Origin: Rickettsiales bacterium
GTDB lineage: Bacteria; Pseudomonadota; Alphaproteobacteria; Rickettsiales; UBA998
NCBI GenBank assembly: GCA_024304995.1
Contig: JAMWZD010000001.1
Location: forward strand, 193,472-257,471
DNA: 64,000 nucleotides
Direction of reading: 5' to 3'
A program made the translations under genes and the position numbers. Below are positions 1-7,613 of this stretch, piece by piece; position 1 is the stretch's first letter, and every line of letters starts with the position of its first letter. Below the pieces are notes generated by a model that had not been told where the DNA came from, searched no databases, and saw nothing but the letters and a program-made list of their open reading frames with translations.

Positions 1-9
1 GTGATCATA

Positions 10-258
10 TCAGCCTCCCTGCATGATGGTTTTTATGCCCTGCCACAGCGCTACCACCGCTCCTGTAAGCGCGGCGGTTATGGCTGAGCGTTTGATCCAC
101 TTGATGACCTCGTCAGAGCCGGTGCGGGCTTTGCGCAGATAGACCATGTCGGCCTGCATGCCGTTGGGATCGTTGGTGTCCACGCCGTATTTAGTCAGAG
201 CATCCTCGATGCCCTCTCGTACAGCAGTGCGGATGGTTTTCTTGAGTTCTTCATCCAT
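10..258 (-). CDS. small phage membrane protein, unknown role
   Basis: 82-residue protein at the distal end of the phage tail operon. The start at 258 is chosen because a GGTGAGG ribosome site lies just upstream; an earlier in-frame ATG at 285 would overlap the preceding gene. The N-terminal half is charged and helical. Residues about 58-78 form one hydrophobic segment (SAITAALTGAVVALW), so it is probably a single-pass membrane protein. It starts 7 bases after the stop of the DUF2793 gene. Small phage proteins of this type at the end of tail operons are often grouped as DUF6127 or suspected of a holin-like role, but neither can be shown here. Confidence 0.6.
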   Translation of the reverse strand: MDEELKKTIRTAVREGIEDALTKYGVDTNDPNGMQADMVYLRKARTGSDEVIKWIKRSAITAALTGAVVALWQGIKTIMQGG

Positions 259-265
259 AACGACC

Positions 266-973
266 TCACCAATTCCATGGGCCATGGGGTTTGAGATACT
301 GGACGTTCAGGCGCACTACGCCGGTGCTGAAAGAACCGCTGTCCGGTGTGAGGAGCAGCGGCGTGTCGCTGTAATAGGTCACCGGGTGGTAGCTCATACC
401 GATATTGGTGGAGTCCTGAGCCTTGCCGATGCCGTTGCCGTATCGGGAGGTGTCACCTGACACGCCCACGCCGAAGGTGGTCACGGTGCCGGTGATCGCG
501 GTGATGACCCGCGTATTGACGGCAATCACGCTGGAACGGTCAGGAATGTTGGTGGTCGTGTTGGTGTCGGTGCTTAAATCGACATCCTCCTGCCAGCTTT
601 GCACGCGCAGATACTCGCCGCTATCTTTCATAATTAGGCCGAAGGGAACCCAGCCAGAACCATCATAAGCCATGCGGGTTTCCAACGATTCCACCACCGC
701 ATCCATCCATTTGAAGGGAGCGTAGAATACCCAGCCACCGGTGAGGTATTGCGCCAGCTCATTTTCATGGCCGGTAAAATCCCCGCTGGGGCTGGTGCCG
801 ACGATATAGAGATCACCCACGACAGGGCTACCCGGTGGGGCATCCGCAATATCAGCCACGATGGGTGTGACGAATGCATCGAGGCGGTTTAGCGCCTCGT
901 TGTGCGTTACTTCCTTCTGAGCTTGCGAGGTAACAATGTAAGGTAAGGACAATCTATTTGTAGAGTTTGGCAT
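266..973 (-). CDS. DUF2793 phage tail/fibre-associated protein
   Basis: 235-residue protein. The N-terminal half matches the DUF2793 pattern found near the end of alphaproteobacterial prophage tail operons: residues about 9-30 (LPYIVTSQAQKEVTHNEAL) and 50-110 with GDLYIVG and GHENELAQYLTGGW. Such proteins are thought to be tail fibre or adsorption components; the molecular role is not established. The C-terminal part looks beta-rich and exposed. The start at 973 is used because upstream codons would run into the terminator hairpin at 1002-1025. It is the first gene after that terminator and is followed closely by the small membrane protein. Confidence 0.75.
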   Translation of the reverse strand: MPNSTNRLSLPYIVTSQAQKEVTHNEALNRLDAFVTPIVADIADAPPGSPVVGDLYIVGTSPSGDFTGHENELAQYLTGGWVFYAPFKWMDAVVESLETRMAYDGSGWVPFGLIMKDSGEYLRVQSWQEDVDLSTDTNTTTNIPDRSSVIAVNTRVITAITGTVTTFGVGVSGDTSRYGNGIGKAQDSTNIGMSYHPVTYYSDTPLLLTPDSGSFSTGVVRLNVQYLKPHGPWNW

Positions 974-994
974 GACTAACTCGCGATTATAGTG

Positions 995-1025
995 CAAAAA
1001 AGGGCGCACAGTTTCCTGTGCGCCC
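995..1025 (-). terminator. Rho-independent terminator
   Basis: Perfect 10-bp inverted repeat (GGGCGCACAG / CTGTGCGCCC, TTTC loop) at 1002-1025, followed on the minus strand by a run of six T. It ends the transcript of the DUF1508 gene at 1056-1394 and separates it from the DUF2793 gene. Confidence 0.85.
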
Positions 1026-1055
1026 TCAAAACAGTAAGATTTTAGATGCTAGCGG

Positions 1056-1394
1056 TTATGCACCAACTAACGTTTCATCAACAATTCGAGCTGCTGGAGC
1101 ATTGCGCTTGCATGCATCAACGCCATATTCAGCTGACTGTTTCGTAGTATAGCCCTCGCTGTGGCATAAAGTTTCACCATTAGCGGCCTTCAGATTCCAA
1201 TAGAACTGAGCATCATTACCCTGAAATATTGTGTACCTTCCGGTCAGAGCGTTGAGCTTGCAAGACTCAATCCCTCGTTGGGCTGATTGTTTTGCCGTAT
1301 AACCTTCACTATGGCAGAGTGTTTCCCCGTTAGAGGCTCTTAAACGCCAGAAGTATTGGCCGTTACGACCTTGAAAGATAGAGAATTTAGACAT
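1056..1394 (-). CDS. tandem DUF1508 (YegP-like) protein
   Basis: 112 residues made of two copies of the same ~48-residue unit: residues 3-48 and 53-100. Each has FQG..(G/A)Q(F/Y)(F/Y)W.L(R/K)A.NGETLCHSEGYT(A/T)KQSA, the diagnostic core of DUF1508. E. coli YegP has the same tandem form; the function is unknown. A strong site (AAGGAG, 6 bases from ATG) supports the start. The gene sits between two hairpins, so it is probably an independently transcribed cargo gene inside the tail operon. Confidence 0.85.
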   Translation of the reverse strand: MSKFSIFQGRNGQYFWRLRASNGETLCHSEGYTAKQSAQRGIESCKLNALTGRYTIFQGNDAQFYWNLKAANGETLCHSEGYTTKQSAEYGVDACKRNAPAARIVDETLVGA

Positions 1395-1455
1395 AATTTA
1401 ACTCCTTATGTCATTTGAACTGGGGGAAACACCAGCTCGTACATTGACAAAATAA

Positions 1456-1513
1456 GGAGAGCCCGATATACTGATTCTTACTGACTATCAGTAGGGTGGG
1501 TTTCCCGCTCTCC
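1456..1513 (-). other. structured intergenic segment
   Basis: Nested inverted repeats lie between two cargo genes: outer arms GGAGAGC (1456-1462) and GCTCTCC (1507-1513), inner arms ACTGAT and ATCAGT. The 164-base gap has no ORF. It could be the leader of the DUF1508 gene or a small RNA; the sequence alone does not decide. Confidence 0.35.
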
Positions 1514-1515
1514 AT

Positions 1516-1542
1516 TAAACCACCTGTTAGCGCAGGTGGTTT
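1516..1542 (-). terminator. hairpin, probable terminator of the 1559-1864 gene
   Basis: Perfect 10-bp stem AAACCACCTG / CAGGTGGTTT with a six-base loop, 17 bases past the stop of the 1559-1864 gene. The trailing T tract on the minus strand is short (TTT then AAT), so termination may be partial. Confidence 0.6.
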
Positions 1543-1558
1543 AATTCGTTTAGGGGGA

Positions 1559-1864
1559 TCATTCGTCATCCTCCAAAATTAGTCGATACACGCCTTTCTT
1601 ACCTGCTACACTTTCGATAGCCGGTCTGTTGTTGCGCGACATATTGTATAGTTTGCTCATAATTTGCTTACGTTCTTTCTGCTCATTGTGTAGCCGGAAA
1701 TACCCTACAGTCACCTCATCAAGAGTTATATCACGCTTTGCTCTGCGAAAAACTTCGATGATTTTGTTTTCAAATTCATCTCGCTTCATGACATTAAGGT
1801 CAGACTTAATGCTCTGCGGCAAATCCGACAGGTCTGATAGGTCAAAAATATCCTTTTCTTCCAT
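1559..1864 (-). CDS. hypothetical protein, cargo-like
   Basis: 101 residues, acidic N-terminus (EEKDIFDLSDLSDL). The C-terminal half (about residues 45-95: ITLDEVTVGYFRL through KKGVYRLILE) could be a small winged-helix-like fold. No family is recognised. A clear AAGGAG site precedes the ATG. The gene is AT-richer than the tail genes on both sides and ends before a hairpin, so it resembles a late-acquired cargo gene. Confidence 0.6.
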   Translation of the reverse strand: MEEKDIFDLSDLSDLPQSIKSDLNVMKRDEFENKIIEVFRRAKRDITLDEVTVGYFRLHNEQKERKQIMSKLYNMSRNNRPAIESVAGKKGVYRLILEDDE

Positions 1865-1945
1865 TGTCTGCTCCTTAATTTCGTTTGATTATACATCGCT
1901 ATTTTCATTTGGTCAACTCCCACCCGCAATCTTTTCGCGTTTTTG

Positions 1946-4900
1946 TCATATTAAAACTTCGCACTCATATCCGCGCCCAACTATTGCCGATAGTTGGTAC
2001 ACTTTCACGGCAACGCTGCTCTGAGTGCTGCCAAAGTCCATGGTTTGATCGGCTACGCTATAGCTAGCGTTGGGGCTGGTGACCTCAATGGTTCGCACCA
2101 CGGTACTCCCATCCAGAATATCCACCTCGTAAGCCTCTGATTCCTCACCGAGGGGAATACCCACGCCATCGCGCCATTCGGCATCGACGCGAGAGCGACG
2201 TATCCAGCTGATCGTGAGATTGCCGGAACTGTCCCGTATCCCTGTCACATGCACCGGGGCGAAGGGTTTCAGATTCCGTCCGGTATAGGTGAAGGCCAAC
2301 TCATCGGTATTGCCCAGCGAATTGCCAACGCTTACGGCTTTATAGAATAATTGCCGCCCGATCAGGTTATTAGCAATTGCCGTGGTATAGAGTGCCGGAG
2401 TTATAGCCAAGAAACGCTCAACCGCCGCATGCGTGCCGATGGCCCATTCGGTTCCTTGCCTGCCGCGCAGTAATTTGGTGAGTTTGTAGGTGTTCTCGCC
2501 AATCAGCTGCGCATTCTCAAACTGGATGAGCTCATTGCCAATCAGCGCGGCGTTGGCACCATTGAGTACCGCCAATTCACTGACCGAAGCCAAGGAGCCG
2601 GAAGTAAGGATTACCTCCACCTCATTCACCCGATCCCATGTTTCAAATGGGCCTGCAGGCAGGTTGGTGATGATCGCGCCAAAGGTAGCAGCACCATCCA
2701 GTCCTGCCAGCACTTGGAAGGTATTACCACCGGCCTCACCACCATCATCAGAGCGATATATCGCGGCACCGTTCCAGTTGTTACCGTCAGCTGCCACGCC
2801 AATGCGCAACAAGCCTTGGTTTGGTACGGTGTCCGTTGGCAGTGGCGGCGCATCCACAAACTGCACCAATGTTTCCGGCACCAATACCGGCGGCTGAAGA
2901 TTGCTACTGGTTTCACCGGGTGGTGTGTAAAAATCATAGGAGCTGATATCCTCAGCCACCGCATTGATTTTCATGACACCATTGGCTTCCATATCCGTTT
3001 TTAGTACGCGCATTTCATGCGGCACATTATTTACGGTGGCCGTGATGATATCGGTCGGCTCAATGCGCACATATTTCGGTGGAAGCGTCAGGGTGAAACT
3101 GGTGCGCTCCTTCCATGTGCCATAGAGGGTGATATCGGCAATCTGCTTGGCTCGCGTGGCTCCCATAACAATTGGCAGATTGATTGTCACCTGATCAACC
3201 GCACGCACGACCTGACGCTGCGACACTTGCGTGACCGGGTCATAATTGAAGGGCCGGTCGATATAGGTGACGTTCACGCGCTGTGGTAGTTCCAGCTCCT
3301 GCGCGTAATTAATCTCCAATACATCCTGCACGCCTTTCTTGGCGCTTGGGATAAGGTCATCCTCCGGCACCGATTTGACGGATTCACCGCCTCGTGGCAC
3401 GCATTTGAGAATGCCGTCACTCTCGACAATGTCGAAGAAAAACGCCGATGTCAGGAACTCTAAGGCGTTACGCACTGTGATCGGGCGGTCGATGATGAAC
3501 CCTTCCACCGTATCGGTCAGGCGCGACACGTCATAATCACTGGCGGTCAGACCGGCAGATTGCAGCAATTCACCCACAATGGCACCGAGGGTGGAGTTGC
3601 CTAGCTTTCCCTGTACCCAGTGACCGGTTGCCCACAAAATGGAATCCTGCCAGACACCTTCCAGATCAGGCCAGAAGGAAAATGGCCGCGCATCCCATGT
3701 CCAGAGGAAGCGGCGCAGGACCAGATTGGCATTGCCTGCTTCTTGGCTTCGCTCCTCCAGATAATCCAAAGTGGCGTTGAGGGCTTCGCGCTGCGCCTGA
3801 AAATCCACCCGGCCTTTGGAGCCGCGAGGATAATAGCTTTCCGAGCTGGTCGGGTCATAAAACACATTAGGCTGATTGGCTGCTCCATCAACGGAAGGAA
3901 AGCCAAACTCCGTAAACCAGACCGGCTTCATTTTAGCGGTCCAACTGGTGCCGCTGCTATCTGGATTGGTATGGGTGCTGTTCCACCAATGCTCGAGGTT
4001 TTTCCACGCATAGGTCGGGTCTCCGCCATAGCTGGTTTGCACAGTGCGGTCACCGTTCCAGTAATAATCCCAGCCTTCGCCTTTCTCCCAGTATTCCTTG
4101 ATCTTGTCCTCATCGATCTGAATCTGCGGCAGGTCGGGCGTGAGCGGGAAATAGCTATCAATCCCCACAAAATCGATGTTGGCGCTGGCCCAGAGCGGAT
4201 CGAGGTTAAACCAGCCATCGGTGCTGTGATACTCGCTCCAGTCAGCGGCGTAGGTGATCTGCGTGCCGCCGCCCATGATGCCTTTGACGGTGGCAGCAAG
4301 GTTGACCAGCTGCGATACCGCCGGATAGCTCCCGGGCGAGTCCGCAAACCCGGTCATGCCAATCAGTTCAGAACCGATCACAAACGCATCCACCTTGTTT
4401 TTCACCAGATTGGCGTAATGCGTGATGAAGGCGTTATAACCATTGATTTTGGTAAACCAGCTAGCGGCATCTGTGGCATTGGCCGGTTCGATACGGCCAC
4501 GCCATGGTTTCGGTACCGGTGTGATCGTATCAACAAACGGCATGGGGTACAGCATGACATTGAGGCCACGCGCTTTTAGCTCATCGACAATCTGCACCAC
4601 GGTGTGATCAGAAGGCGTGCCGCCATAGGTTGGCGTATCTTCATCAAAGAACAGTACCTTTTGCGCGGTGCTGCGAGTGTATCCGGCAACCGCCCAGTCC
4701 TGCGGCAATACCTGCGTGGTGCCTTGGAACTCGATTTTCGGGATGATCTCACAGGTTCCCGCATCAGTGCTGGTCGCAAACCAAGTGACCACCACCGCCA
4801 CCCACTCCAGATTGGGAAGCACTTTGAGCAGTTGGTCGATGGCAACCAGCACATCGGCTTTGCCGTCATAATTATGCATATTGATGTATTTTTTGCTGCC

Positions 4901-5692
4901 GGATGGCGTAAACGCGCCGCCAAAGTCGAAATATCCATCCTGCTTAGTCTGCACATTGGTGCCGTAGACCATCTCTCCTGCGCCGGGAATGATGACGATG
5001 TCTTTGATTTTATCCTCAACCGAAGGCGTGAATTTGACCGACCGGCGCACTTCGAAGGTGAAATTGGGAATCCGGTTGCCATACTCAGCCAGCGGAAAAT
5101 CCTCTACCACCACATAGGCCATACCCCGATAGGCTGGGATGGTACCTGCGGTGAGGTATTTGGCCATGATGTCATCCACGGCTTGGGTCTCATCGCCCAG
5201 ATGCACGTTATATTTTCCCTGAGCGCTGGAGAGCACATCTTCCGTCAGCACCTTGCTATCGGCCCATACGCGGATGACCTCGTCAATCGGGCCTTCACAG
5301 ATCGCAATGGCCAGCGTGACGAAATACTCATATGTGACCGTGGTCTGGCTGGTCGTGGTTTTGCCGCCACCGCCGCCTTTGCCGCCGCCAGAGCTGGTCT
5401 GGGTGCTGGTTTTCTCGGTTTTGACTTCCTTGATATCAGTAGACCAGATGACATTGCCTGCCAGCCGCATGGTGCCATAGACCTTCGGGATCATGTTTCC
5501 GTAGGTCGATGTCTGCGCTCGCAAATCACCAAGGCGCGGGCCTTCCTGTGTTGGCAATTGCACGCGCTGCGTTTTCGGGAAGAACGCACCCGCAGCCATG
5601 CCGCCCAGATTGGCACCCAAAATAGCGCCGCTTGGGCCACCAAGCACAAAGCCTACGGTGCCGCCAACTACAGGAAGAACAATATCAGCCAT
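1946..5692 (-). CDS. GTA-type host specificity / tail tip protein with TIM-barrel domain
   Basis: 1248-residue tail tip protein. The N-terminus carries a glycine-rich hydrophobic stretch (GGTVGFVLGGPSGAILGANLGG), then a baseplate-hub-like region. Residues about 400-720 form the glycoside-hydrolase-like GTA TIM-barrel domain (NGYNAFITHYANLV, FVIGSELIGMTG, VWFTEFGFPSVDG), and the rest is a large beta-rich receptor-binding part. This is the Rcc01698-type component of gene transfer agents and related siphophages, where it caps the tail and may attack surface glycans. It overlaps the NlpC/P60 gene by 8 bases. The order DUF2460-DUF2163-NlpC/P60-this protein is the classical GTA tail tip order. Confidence 0.9.
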   Translation of the reverse strand: MADIVLPVVGGTVGFVLGGPSGAILGANLGGMAAGAFFPKTQRVQLPTQEGPRLGDLRAQTSTYGNMIPKVYGTMRLAGNVIWSTDIKEVKTEKTSTQTSSGGGKGGGGGKTTTSQTTVTYEYFVTLAIAICEGPIDEVIRVWADSKVLTEDVLSSAQGKYNVHLGDETQAVDDIMAKYLTAGTIPAYRGMAYVVVEDFPLAEYGNRIPNFTFEVRRSVKFTPSVEDKIKDIVIIPGAGEMVYGTNVQTKQDGYFDFGGAFTPSGSKKYINMHNYDGKADVLVAIDQLLKVLPNLEWVAVVVTWFATSTDAGTCEIIPKIEFQGTTQVLPQDWAVAGYTRSTAQKVLFFDEDTPTYGGTPSDHTVVQIVDELKARGLNVMLYPMPFVDTITPVPKPWRGRIEPANATDAASWFTKINGYNAFITHYANLVKNKVDAFVIGSELIGMTGFADSPGSYPAVSQLVNLAATVKGIMGGGTQITYAADWSEYHSTDGWFNLDPLWASANIDFVGIDSYFPLTPDLPQIQIDEDKIKEYWEKGEGWDYYWNGDRTVQTSYGGDPTYAWKNLEHWWNSTHTNPDSSGTSWTAKMKPVWFTEFGFPSVDGAANQPNVFYDPTSSESYYPRGSKGRVDFQAQREALNATLDYLEERSQEAGNANLVLRRFLWTWDARPFSFWPDLEGVWQDSILWATGHWVQGKLGNSTLGAIVGELLQSAGLTASDYDVSRLTDTVEGFIIDRPITVRNALEFLTSAFFFDIVESDGILKCVPRGGESVKSVPEDDLIPSAKKGVQDVLEINYAQELELPQRVNVTYIDRPFNYDPVTQVSQRQVVRAVDQVTINLPIVMGATRAKQIADITLYGTWKERTSFTLTLPPKYVRIEPTDIITATVNNVPHEMRVLKTDMEANGVMKINAVAEDISSYDFYTPPGETSSNLQPPVLVPETLVQFVDAPPLPTDTVPNQGLLRIGVAADGNNWNGAAIYRSDDGGEAGGNTFQVLAGLDGAATFGAIITNLPAGPFETWDRVNEVEVILTSGSLASVSELAVLNGANAALIGNELIQFENAQLIGENTYKLTKLLRGRQGTEWAIGTHAAVERFLAITPALYTTAIANNLIGRQLFYKAVSVGNSLGNTDELAFTYTGRNLKPFAPVHVTGIRDSSGNLTISWIRRSRVDAEWRDGVGIPLGEESEAYEVDILDGSTVVRTIEVTSPNASYSVADQTMDFGSTQSSVAVKVYQLSAIVGRGYECEVLI

Positions 5693-6179
5693 GAGGTTTT
5701 AACGATTTTAGTTGTTTCTTTTTAAAGCGGTAAACATGGGTCAGCATGCGCAGCCATGTGTCGGAAAGTGGTTGCTCCACCACCTGACCGGCACTGGAAT
5801 TGCAATGGATTAGCCCCGCACCGCCGCTGGGATATTCCGTCAGCAAGCCGACATGCTGTGGGTCACGAAAGGTGCGAAACAGCAGCACATCACCCATACG
5901 GCGCTGATCAGGCGGCACCTCGCGCAAATGCTTAGAGATGCTTTCCACCAGCCGCCCGCGCTCGGGATACATGGAGTAATTGAACTCATCTGCGGCAACC
6001 AGCGAATGGCCTTTGCCATCCTGAATACCCAGATCATCAATCAGGCCAATAATTAGCCCGATGCAATCCACGCCGCCCGGGCCACGTTTTGACTTCTTGA
6101 GCCGCCCTTGGTGATGGTACTTGGTGCCAAGCCATGTGCGTGCCTGCGTGACAATCTGTTCGGGTTTAATTTCAGCCAT
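5685..6179 (-). CDS. NlpC/P60 family tail peptidase
   Basis: 164 residues. The catalytic cysteine lies in GGVDCIGLIIGL (about residue 36) and the histidine in DPQHVGLL, as in NlpC/P60 cysteine peptidases that cut peptidoglycan cross-links. In GTA-like phages this protein sits in the tail tip and opens the wall during DNA entry. The start at 6179 (MAEIKPEQIV) is preferred over an upstream ATG because it gives an 8-base overlap with the DUF2163 gene and lies right before the conserved domain. The gene is flanked by its usual partners on both sides. Confidence 0.88.
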   Translation of the reverse strand: MAEIKPEQIVTQARTWLGTKYHHQGRLKKSKRGPGGVDCIGLIIGLIDDLGIQDGKGHSLVAADEFNYSMYPERGRLVESISKHLREVPPDQRRMGDVLLFRTFRDPQHVGLLTEYPSGGAGLIHCNSSAGQVVEQPLSDTWLRMLTHVYRFKKKQLKSLKPHG

Positions 6180-7035
6180 TTCTGTTGGTCTTATCCATGG
6201 TTCCTGCCGTGGTGAGCAGCTTGTCCGTTCCCGGAACATCCGGCTCGCCACGAAAATTGAGGATGTTTGCAAATTTGCTCTGGCAGGTTTCGCGGGTCTT
6301 ATCGCACCCGGCGATAATGTCGAACGTGTCGCCCACCTGAATCGACTTACCCATCGGCAGCGACAGCACTACTTGCGCCGAGGCAAATTCCTTCACCTCC
6401 ATGCGCCGCCCGTCATTATTGCCATCGGTCCATTCGACTTCGCCGCCGGTAAACCAGCCTGCATCTTGAGTTAGCGCAGAGGCTTTGAAGGTCTGGTTGT
6501 TGGTGACTTCGGTCACCGTGGCCGACACGGTAAAGCTGGCCAGCGCCACCTTGCAGCGGCTATCACCGAGGATAGCGCGGCAGGAGGGAGAGAATACTTC
6601 ACCTATGGTCTGCGAGAGATGCTGGGTTAATCCGCGCACCTCGGCCTGAAACATCTGGCTGCTGAGCGTTACTTCGCCTAAGCGACCACGTTTGACGACC
6701 AGCTTGCCTTGGGTGAGATCGGCATAATTGACCACGAAGATTTCAATCTCGGCATAGTCATATAGCCCGGCCAGCAGATCTTCCTCGGTGATCTTGGAGG
6801 GGAATATCTGGCCTTCCACATCCAGATTATCCACGCTCATATTGGATTTGCTCTCCACCGTGGTGGGCGTGAACCCGGCGATGGAATCATACTCTACGCT
6901 ATCGATGGTCAGGGCTTGATCGTGATCGGTAAAGCCAAGCTCGGTACCATCGCTGCGTGTAATCAGCCAGCACGTGGCAAGCGTGGTCATGCCACTGGCA
7001 AAATGTGCTTCTAATTGTGGTGAAATCACTCTCAT
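6172..7035 (-). CDS. DUF2163 phage tail protein (baseplate hub)
   Basis: 287 residues with the DUF2163 layout: N-terminal TCWLITRSDGTELGFTDHDQ, middle VRGLTQHLSQTIGEVFSPSCRAILGDSRCKV, and C-terminal cysteines in FDIIAGCDKTRETCQSKFAN. In alphaproteobacterial GTAs and siphophages this is a baseplate hub component between the distal tail protein and the cell-wall peptidase. It overlaps DUF2460 by 4 bases (ATGA) and the NlpC/P60 gene by 8 bases, which indicates translational coupling. Confidence 0.9.
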   Translation of the reverse strand: MRVISPQLEAHFASGMTTLATCWLITRSDGTELGFTDHDQALTIDSVEYDSIAGFTPTTVESKSNMSVDNLDVEGQIFPSKITEEDLLAGLYDYAEIEIFVVNYADLTQGKLVVKRGRLGEVTLSSQMFQAEVRGLTQHLSQTIGEVFSPSCRAILGDSRCKVALASFTVSATVTEVTNNQTFKASALTQDAGWFTGGEVEWTDGNNDGRRMEVKEFASAQVVLSLPMGKSIQVGDTFDIIAGCDKTRETCQSKFANILNFRGEPDVPGTDKLLTTAGTMDKTNRNG

Positions 7036-7613
7036 ACGCGCACCTCGATCAGCGGAATGCTGCCCCAGTTTCCGGCATCGAAGCTATCCATGGAAATGGA
7101 CATCTCGTCCGTATCGAAGCGCACCGGCACATCAAATTCAAAATCTGCGCTAAGCGTGCCGGACAGGCTGGTGGTAATGATGCCCGTAGCGGTATCGATG
7201 CTCCAACCACTGGCCTGCAGGATGCTATCTTCATAGAGTTTTACGGTGCCGGTGACGGGTTTGCTGATCTCGCGCTCATAGACCGCCGCACCGCTGACAT
7301 ATTGCTTCACCAGCTGATATTCATTGCCACCCAGTGATTTAAGCGGCTGGTTTTCAGCCTTGTAATCGCTCCAATCTTTGAAGCGAAAGCCAATCGCCAT
7401 GCCCCGGCGTGCGCGGAAGAAGGCAATGAGTGCCTGCCACTGCGCCTCGGTTTTAATGCCGGATGCCACATTATACTTGGCGCGGGACTGGCTCCATTTG
7501 CTGTTGCGTTGCTCATGGCCGGATACGGTAGCGACTACATCCGTCATGAAAATTGGTCCACCGCTTGCGCCGTAGCTTATATCGGTGGGAAACTGGACTT
7601 CAATAAAACTCAT
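7032..7613 (-). CDS. DUF2460 distal tail protein
   Basis: 193 residues. It starts FIEVQFPTDISYGASGGP and has GHEQRNSKWSQSRAKYNV and ARRGMAIGFRFKDWSDYK, the conserved blocks of DUF2460. The family forms the distal tail ring that links the tail tube to the baseplate in GTAs and related phages. Start and stop overlap the neighbours by 4 bases each (ATGA type), so translation is coupled from the tape measure gene onward. Confidence 0.92.
   Translation of the reverse strand: MSFIEVQFPTDISYGASGGPIFMTDVVATVSGHEQRNSKWSQSRAKYNVASGIKTEAQWQALIAFFRARRGMAIGFRFKDWSDYKAENQPLKSLGGNEYQLVKQYVSGAAVYEREISKPVTGTVKLYEDSILQASGWSIDTATGIITTSLSGTLSADFEFDVPVRFDTDEMSISMDSFDAGNWGSIPLIEVRV

Noticed and set aside
3620-4579. 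Long plus-strand frame opposite the GTA-TIM gene
   Set aside because: It mirrors a clearly conserved minus-strand gene and has no ribosome site.
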